This document shows positions 7,217 to 11,377 of a stretch of DNA of 11,377 nt, piece by piece. The position numbers were made by a program, and so were the translations under genes. This DNA is from JBCCMA01 sp039026595. GTDB lineage: Bacteria > Pseudomonadota > Gammaproteobacteria > Steroidobacterales > JBCCMA01. How positions within the stretch are numbered: the first letter of the stretch is position 1; every line of letters begins with the position of its first letter. The DNA is taken from contig JBCCMA010000117.1 in assembly GCA_039026595.1 (NCBI GenBank), forward strand, positions 1 through 11,377, in the 5' to 3' direction. The notes under the pieces are model-generated. The model searched no databases. It was not told where the DNA came from and worked only from the letters and a program-made list of their open reading frames with translations.

Positions 7217-7951
7217 TCATCGATGTGACGGTTTCGTGACAACACGGCTGATCACGGGGTCACGGGGTGCGGGATCAAAGCAGTAGCCCACACCATGAAT
7301 CGTCTGGAGGTAGTGGTCACATTGGAACGGCTCGAGTCGGGCGCGCAATCGCCGCACGTGGACGTCCACCGTTCGTTTGTCGAGGTGTTGGGAGCGTTGC
7401 CACACCAGCGTAAGAAGCTGTTCGCGTGAATAGACCTGGCACGGGTTGGCCGCGAAGAAACGCAACAACTGGTATTCCCTCGGTGCGGTGTCAACATACG
7501 TCCCGTCGACGTGGACTCGGCGCGACGCATCGTCGACACGGATGCGCCCGGCCTGCCAGCTCTCGGCTACGTGTCTGACCAACGGTTGTCGGCGCAGAGC
7601 CAGTTCAACACGGGCCTGCAGTTCGTCGGTATGGATGGGTTTGGCAAGGAAATCGTCCGCCCCGGCGCGCAGTGCAGCGGGCGCGTCCGTAGGCTGACCA
7701 GAGCAGGCCACGACACGAAGCCCGTGGGATGGCGCCGATGCACGTTGCCACTCGACCAGTCGGTCGAGGTAGGCGGTACGGCCGGTCAAATCGACCAATG
7801 CCACCTGAAAAGGATGCGCCTTCAGTAACGCGAGTGACCTCTCGTGACACTCGGTTTCAACAACGTCATGGCCGGCGACGCGCAGGGCGGCCGCCGCCTT
7901 CTCGCGGGCGTGCGGATCCGGATCCAGAATCAAGATGGAGGCAACAAGCAT
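7217..7951 (-). CDS. OmpR/PhoB-family response regulator with atypical receiver acidic pocket
   Basis: A 244-residue two-component regulator. The receiver (about 5-120) keeps the phospho-acceptor Asp54 (VALVDLTG), Ser84 in the Thr/Ser position and Lys104 in FLAKP. Its first acidic cluster reads L-D-P-D-P (9-13), with Pro11 where most regulators have the Mg-binding Asp, and the usual M-P-x-x-x-G loop after Asp54 is missing. The winged-helix domain (about 135-227) closely follows PhoB: TAPREYQLLRFF, VYSREQLLTLVW, then KRTVDVHVRRLRARLEP (192-208) and LQTIHGVGYCF (215-225). Arg193, His198, Arg200, Arg201 and Arg203 coincide with the PhoB recognition-helix positions as remembered, while the residue matching PhoB Arg219 is His. 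An 18-residue tail follows the domain. GAAGGA (7965-7960) is a good ribosome site 8 bases before the ATG. No sensor kinase is in the window. It lies upstream of, and on the same strand as, the lipoprotein-receptor pair and is divergent from tal. It may control the pair, or be an orphan regulator with PhoB-like specificity. Confidence 0.93.
   Translation of the reverse strand: MLVASILILDPDPHAREKAAAALRVAGHDVVETECHERSLALLKAHPFQVALVDLTGRTAYLDRLVEWQRASAPSHGLRVVACSGQPTDAPAALRAGADDFLAKPIHTDELQARVELALRRQPLVRHVAESWQAGRIRVDDASRRVHVDGTYVDTAPREYQLLRFFAANPCQVYSREQLLTLVWQRSQHLDKRTVDVHVRRLRARLEPFQCDHYLQTIHGVGYCFDPAPRDPVISRVVTKPSHR
7225..7242 (-). promoter_or_regulatory. Candidate Pho box upstream of the lipoprotein-receptor operon
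   Basis: On the minus strand the sequence reads TTGTCAC-GAAA-CCGTCAC: two 7-base direct repeats separated by 4 bases. The E. coli Pho box consensus is CTGTCAT, a 4-base A/T-rich spacer, then CTGTCAY. Twelve of the 14 repeat positions agree if T and C are both allowed at position 7, and the spacing is exact. It overlaps the last codons of the response regulator, about 130 bases before the lipoprotein ATG. An A-rich stretch (GAAAAAATT) just downstream could hold a weak -10 element. Only a single box is seen, and function is inferred. Confidence 0.55.
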
Positions 7952-8003
7952 CGTGGCATTCCTTCGTAATGCCGCCCAAGGAAAGCACGTGATTGTTACG
8001 ACT

Positions 8004-8023
8004 GTGTGAAATGGCGTTTACAC
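8004..8023. promoter_or_regulatory. Imperfect dyad in the spacer between the response regulator and transaldolase genes
   Basis: GTGTGAA and TTTACAC form 7-base inverted arms with one mismatch around a 6-base spacer, in the 101-base divergent region. A CACGTG palindrome lies at 7986-7991. Position suits an operator acting on either gene, but short dyads are common and no convincing promoter elements were located. Confidence 0.2.
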
Positions 8024-8052
8024 CGAAACGCCCGGGTGCGACGATGCGCTGC

Positions 8053-9012
8053 ATGAATAAGCTCGACCAGCTCAAGGCGATGACCGATGTCGTTGCCGAC
8101 ACCGGCGATATTGAAGCCATGCGCGCGTTCAAACCGATGGACGCCACCACCAATCCGTCGCTGTTGTTAAAGGCGTCAGCACTGCCGCAGTACGATGCAT
8201 TGATGACGCGGCTGGCGGCCAGTATTGAAGCGGGCAGTGAGCGCGAGCGCATCGACCGTTTCGCCGACGCGTTTGCAGTGGCCATCGGCTGCGAAATTCT
8301 CGATATCGTTCCTGGACGGGTTTCAACGGAGGTGGACGCGCGCTTGTCGTTTGATATCGACCGGTCGGTCGCCAAGGCACGGCATCTGATCGGCTTATAT
8401 AAGGCGGCGGGCGTCCCATCGGATCGCATACTGATCAAACTGGCGTCGACCTGGGAGGGGCTCGAGGCCGCGCGGGTGCTGGAGGCCGAGGGCATCCAGT
8501 GCAACCTGACCCTGATGTTCTGCGACGTGCAGGCCGTGGCGGCGGCAAAAGCGGGGGCGTTTCTGATTTCTCCGTTCGTCGGCCGAATCCTTGACTGGTA
8601 CAAGGCCGCAGAAGGTGTGGAGGGCTACGCGCCGGACGATGACCCGGGCGTAAAATCAGTCCGCAATATCTTCAATTTGTATAAAGACCGCGGCTTCAAG
8701 ACCGTTGTCATGGGCGCCAGTTTCCGCAACGTGGGTGAAATCGAAGCACTTGCCGGTTGCGATCGCCTGACCATCGGGCCAAATTTTCTCGAGGACCTTG
8801 CCGATGATGACGGTCCACTCCCGCAAAAGCTCTTTGCCGACAAGGGTGGCGACTACACGCCGTGCGACTTCAGTGACGAGGCGGATTTCCGTTATCAACT
8901 GAACGCCGATGCCATGGCCACCGAGAAGCTCGCCGAGGGTATCCGCGGTTTTGCCCGCGATCAGATCAAACTTGAGAAGCGCCTCGGCGAACGGCTTGCC
9001 ACGGCGGGTTAG
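8053..9012 (+). CDS. tal: Transaldolase (TalB-type)
   Basis: A 319-residue protein (E. coli TalB is 317). It interconverts sedoheptulose-7-phosphate plus glyceraldehyde-3-phosphate with erythrose-4-phosphate plus fructose-6-phosphate in the non-oxidative pentose phosphate pathway. Family motifs are clear: VVADTGD (13-19, catalytic Asp16), DATTNPSLLL (30-39), VPGRVSTEVDARLSFD (86-101, Glu93), RILIKLASTWEG (125-136, Schiff-base Lys129), NLTLMF (151-156), FLISPFVGRILDWYK (170-184), DPGVKSV and VVMGASFRN (218-226). The start at 8053 (MNKLDQLKAM) matches the family's N-terminus. An ATG three codons upstream (8044) is an alternative with slightly better spacing to a GGG. The frame open further upstream is not expected to be coding. 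The next gene starts 4 bases after the stop, implying one transcript. The sequence appears complete with no missing active-site residue. Confidence 0.96.
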   Translation: MNKLDQLKAMTDVVADTGDIEAMRAFKPMDATTNPSLLLKASALPQYDALMTRLAASIEAGSERERIDRFADAFAVAIGCEILDIVPGRVSTEVDARLSFDIDRSVAKARHLIGLYKAAGVPSDRILIKLASTWEGLEAARVLEAEGIQCNLTLMFCDVQAVAAAKAGAFLISPFVGRILDWYKAAEGVEGYAPDDDPGVKSVRNIFNLYKDRGFKTVVMGASFRNVGEIEALAGCDRLTIGPNFLEDLADDDGPLPQKLFADKGGDYTPCDFSDEADFRYQLNADAMATEKLAEGIRGFARDQIKLEKRLGERLATAG

Positions 9013-9016
9013 GCGC

Positions 9017-9784
9017 ATGCGCGCAGCGGCGATTTCCCTGCTCGCCGCGTTTCTGGTTCTTGCCGTACAGTCCGCGTTTTCGCACCCGGAAGACGAATTC
9101 TGCGTGCCCGGCGAGGGCGGGCTGGACCCGGCGCTCTGTCAGGCGCTGAGCGCCATGGATCGGCCGGGCGAGGTGGTTTCTGACCAGCCGGTCAAGCTGG
9201 AACGCAGCGTGTTGGCCACGGTGGGTCAATATGTACTGATCGGGCTGCGACACATCCTGCCGGGCGGGCTCGATCACATCCTGTTCGTGTTGGCGTTTTT
9301 TCTGAGCACGCGACGGTTGCGTGCGCTGATCTTTCAGATTGGCGCGTTCACGGTGGCGCACACGATTACGCTGGGTCTGACCGCGGCCAATGTCATGTCG
9401 CCACCCCCATCGCTGGTCGAGCCGGCTATTGCGTTCAGTATTGCGTGGGTCGCCATCCAGAACGTACTTGGCCGTGAAGCCGGTCGCACGCGGGTCGGGG
9501 TCGTCTTCGCGTTCGGTTTGATCCATGGCATGGGCTTTGCCGGATTTGTTAGCGGCGTCGGATTGCCGGCCGACGCGTTTTTCCCGGCGCTGTGCGGGTT
9601 CAATCTTGGCGTGGAGTTCGGACAGCTCGCGGTGATCGCGCTGGCGCTGCTGGTGACGTGGTGGTGGCATCCGATGTCGGAAGAGGGTCCGCAGCCGCAG
9701 TACGCCAAGTGGGTGGTCCGCCCTGCGTCGTTTCTGATCGCGGCGGTGGCGCTGTTCTGGACCGTCGAGCGGTTGCTCGGCTAG
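9017..9784 (+). CDS. HupE/UreJ-family membrane protein
   Basis: A 255-residue inner-membrane protein with an N-terminal signal-like segment (1-22, AAAISLLAAFLVLAVQSAFS) and a short acidic, His/Cys-containing periplasmic stretch (HPEDEFC..., 23-60). Five or six hydrophobic helices follow. The HupE/UreJ signatures are all present: GLRHILPGGLDHILFVLAFF (76-95), FTVAHTITL (111-119), EPAIAFSI (135-142), FGLIHGMGFA (166-175) and FNLGVEFGQ (195-203). HupE and UreJ relatives are linked to nickel or cobalt uptake for hydrogenase or urease, but this subgroup is widespread without those enzymes and neither is nearby. Conserved His and Asp residues inside the helices suit metal binding. The start at 9017 follows the transaldolase stop by 4 bases and begins the signal segment. 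The 36-codon upstream extension overlaps tal and is rejected. Role in metal transport is inferred from family only. Confidence 0.88.
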   Translation: MRAAAISLLAAFLVLAVQSAFSHPEDEFCVPGEGGLDPALCQALSAMDRPGEVVSDQPVKLERSVLATVGQYVLIGLRHILPGGLDHILFVLAFFLSTRRLRALIFQIGAFTVAHTITLGLTAANVMSPPPSLVEPAIAFSIAWVAIQNVLGREAGRTRVGVVFAFGLIHGMGFAGFVSGVGLPADAFFPALCGFNLGVEFGQLAVIALALLVTWWWHPMSEEGPQPQYAKWVVRPASFLIAAVALFWTVERLLG

Positions 9785-9788
9785 GTCA

Positions 9789-9814
9789 ATGGCGGCCCCA
9801 AATGGAGCCGCCAT
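9789..9814. terminator. Stem-loop between the convergent hupE-like and dcp genes
   Basis: ATGGCGGC and GCCGCCAT form an 8-base-pair stem. After one C/A mismatch there are two more G-C pairs and an AAAT tetraloop. It fills the 41-base gap between two convergent genes and is followed by only short T-runs (GTATTTG on the plus strand). Position argues for a bidirectional terminator; the lack of a U-tract lowers confidence. Confidence 0.6.
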
Positions 9815-9825
9815 CGTATTTGTGG

Positions 9826-11377
9826 TCAGTCGTCGCCGTCGACCGGGAAACCACGACCGCGCAGCAGCGGTTCGATGCTCGGGTCGCTGCCGCGGAAATT
9901 ACGGTACAATTCGTCGGCTTCCCGCAGCCCGCCTGATTCATACACCCACTTCTTGAGGCGCGCGGCGGTGGCCGGATCGAAGATGTCCTCCGCTTCGCGG
10001 AACGCCTCAAAACCGTCGGCGTCCAGAATCTCGGACCACAGATACGCGTAATAGCCGGCAGAGTAGCCGCCCGCAAAAATGTGGCTGAAATATTGCGAAC
10101 GGTAGCGCGGCTGGATTTCGTTGATCAATCCGTAGCCCTCCAGCACCTCTTTTTCGAACGTTCTGGCGTCCGAAATGCGGTCGGCTTCTTCACTGCTGAG
10201 CATGTGCCAGCGCAAGTCCAGCAGCGATGCGGCAATGAACTCGGTGGTGGCAAAGCCCTGACGGAAGTTGGCCGCCGCCTGCATCTTCTCGATCAGCTCG
10301 TTCGGAATCACCTTGCCTGTGTCGTAGTGCTTGGCGTACAGCGCCAGCATTTCAGGCTGCGGCGCCCAGTGCTCGAGAATCTGGGCCGGGAATTCCGTGT
10401 AGTCACGCGGGCCATCCACGCCGGAGAACGCCTGGTAGTCGACCGTTGTGAGCAAACCGTGGAGTGCGTGGCCAAACTCGTGGAACAGCGTCTCGACTTC
10501 CGAGAATTTCATCAACGTCGGATCGCCGTCAGCCGGCTTGGTCAGGTTCAGGTTGTTGGTAATGACCGGGCGAACTTCCGGAGCGCCTTCGTAATCCCAC
10601 GAACCCCGGTAGCCGGACATCCAGGCGCCACCGCGCTTGGACGGCCGTGCGTACATGTCCATCATGAACAGACCCACGTGTTCGCCGTTCGCGTTCTTCA
10701 TGTCGTACGCGGTGACGACATCATTCCATGTCTCCACGTCGACCGGCTCAAAGGTGACGTCGAACAGACGCTCGGCCATCACGAACGCGCCGTTGCGGAC
10801 CGCGTCGAGTTCAAAGTAGGGCTTGAGCGCGTTTTCATCGAAGGCGTATTTGGCCTGACGGACTTTCTCGGCAAAGTGCCACCAATCGTGGCCTTCGATG
10901 GTCATGTCCCCGGCGATGTCCTGCATCTCGGCCAGTTCGATGCGTGCCTTCTCGAGGCCGGGGGCCCAGACGCGCTTCAGAAAGTCTTCTGCGCCCTGGG
11001 GCGTTTTGGCCATCCGCGTTTCGAGCTGGAAATGCGCATGCGATTTATAGCCCATCAGCTCGGCGCGCTTGGCGCGAAGCTGCGCGATCTTGATCAGGAC
11101 CGGGCCGTTGTCGTTCTCACCTTCGGATGCGCGCAGGGTGTAGCCGTCAAACAGCTGCTTGCGTAAATCGCGGTTCTCCGCTTGCACCATGAAGTTCTCA
11201 TAGACAGAGCGGTCCAGCCCGATCATCCACGCTTCCGCCTCTTCATCCCACAGGGCTTTCTTGAAGTCGGGCGACAGACCGGCGAGGTCGGCTTCATCCG
11301 TGACTTTGATCTTGAACGACTTGGTGGCCTTGAGCAGATTCTGGCCAAACGTCGTGGTCAGTCCCGACAGCTCCTCG
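9826..11377 (-). CDS. dcp: Peptidyl-dipeptidase Dcp, M3 family zinc metallopeptidase (C-terminal part)
   Basis: The window holds the C-terminal 516 residues; full-length Dcp is about 680-720 residues, and the missing N-terminus lies beyond 11377. The frame stays open to the edge and reads NLLKATKSFKIKVTDEADLAGL there, so the ATG at 11226 is not the start. The zinc motif HEFGH (10482-10468) sits in VETLFHEFGHALHGLL, and the third ligand Glu lies 25 residues after the second His in DYTEFPAQILEHW. C-terminal signatures are PRYRSQYFSHIFAGGYSAGYYAYLWS and NFRGSDPSIEPLLRGRGF, which match Dcp more closely than oligopeptidase A (PrlC). Dcp removes C-terminal dipeptides from peptides in the cytoplasm or periplasm. 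No signal peptide can be judged. It is convergent with the hupE-like gene. Its extreme C-terminus (PVDGDD) is acidic. Confidence 0.94.
   Translation of the reverse strand, partial: EELSGLTTTFGQNLLKATKSFKIKVTDEADLAGLSPDFKKALWDEEAEAWMIGLDRSVYENFMVQAENRDLRKQLFDGYTLRASEGENDNGPVLIKIAQLRAKRAELMGYKSHAHFQLETRMAKTPQGAEDFLKRVWAPGLEKARIELAEMQDIAGDMTIEGHDWWHFAEKVRQAKYAFDENALKPYFELDAVRNGAFVMAERLFDVTFEPVDVETWNDVVTAYDMKNANGEHVGLFMMDMYARPSKRGGAWMSGYRGSWDYEGAPEVRPVITNNLNLTKPADGDPTLMKFSEVETLFHEFGHALHGLLTTVDYQAFSGVDGPRDYTEFPAQILEHWAPQPEMLALYAKHYDTGKVIPNELIEKMQAAANFRQGFATTEFIAASLLDLRWHMLSSEEADRISDARTFEKEVLEGYGLINEIQPRYRSQYFSHIFAGGYSAGYYAYLWSEILDADGFEAFREAEDIFDPATAARLKKWVYESGGLREADELYRNFRGSDPSIEPLLRGRGFPVDGDD

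Noticed and set aside
7986..8010. A second Pho box in the spacer between the response regulator and tal
   Set aside because: TTGTTAC and CTGTGTG resemble half-sites, but the spacing is 2 bases instead of 4 and the second half matches poorly.
11224..11226. ATG at 11226 as the start of the M3 peptidase
   Set aside because: The frame continues without a stop to the window edge and reads conserved Dcp sequence (NLLKATKSFK, VTDEADLAGL), so the gene is truncated by the window.
1..11377. CRISPR arrays, transposons, tRNA or rRNA genes, prophage
   Set aside because: No spaced repeat array, transposase frame, terminal inverted repeats or RNA gene signature was seen on either strand. Nearly all of the sequence is explained by ordinary genes.

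Overview
The window is about 11.4 kb of GC-rich (roughly 60%), gene-dense chromosomal DNA. It most resembles a free-living, probably marine or environmental, gammaproteobacterium. Nei, transaldolase and peptidyl-dipeptidase Dcp all read like their E. coli counterparts, and a long TonB-dependent receptor and an outer-membrane lipoprotein show a Gram-negative envelope. The genus cannot be settled from the sequence. No tRNA, rRNA, insertion sequence, prophage or CRISPR array was recognised. No gap between genes exceeds about 125 bases.

Layout. (1) Bases 1-1702, minus strand: a two-gene operon of a coclaurine-N-methyltransferase-like SAM methyltransferase followed by a GMC flavin oxidoreductase that runs off the left edge. 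Their stop and start codons overlap (ATGA). (2) 1811-2632, plus: endonuclease VIII (nei), ending in a GC-rich stem-loop shared with the convergent receptor gene. (3) 2654-7951, minus: a PhoB-like response regulator, then a predicted parallel beta-helix outer-membrane lipoprotein, then a 925-residue TonB-dependent receptor. The receptor's ribosome binding site overlaps the lipoprotein stop codon. (4) 8053-9784, plus: transaldolase and, 4 bases later, a HupE/UreJ-type membrane protein. (5) 9826-11377, minus: an M3-family peptidyl-dipeptidase (Dcp) whose N-terminus lies beyond the right edge. A second stem-loop separates it from the hupE-like gene.

The most interesting part is block 3. At the very end of the response regulator coding sequence, upstream of the lipoprotein, lies an 18-base element with the architecture of a Pho box: two 7-base TGTCA-like direct repeats separated by 4 bases. 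The neighbouring regulator keeps the DNA-recognition helix of PhoB almost residue for residue, but its receiver domain has an altered acidic pocket. Together these suggest a phosphate-linked surface capture and import module: a beta-helix lipoprotein partnered with a TonB-dependent transporter. The ligand and the regulatory link are inferred, not shown. The lipoprotein mRNA leader also carries repeated GATGTGA-type elements that could form alternative hairpins next to the start codon.
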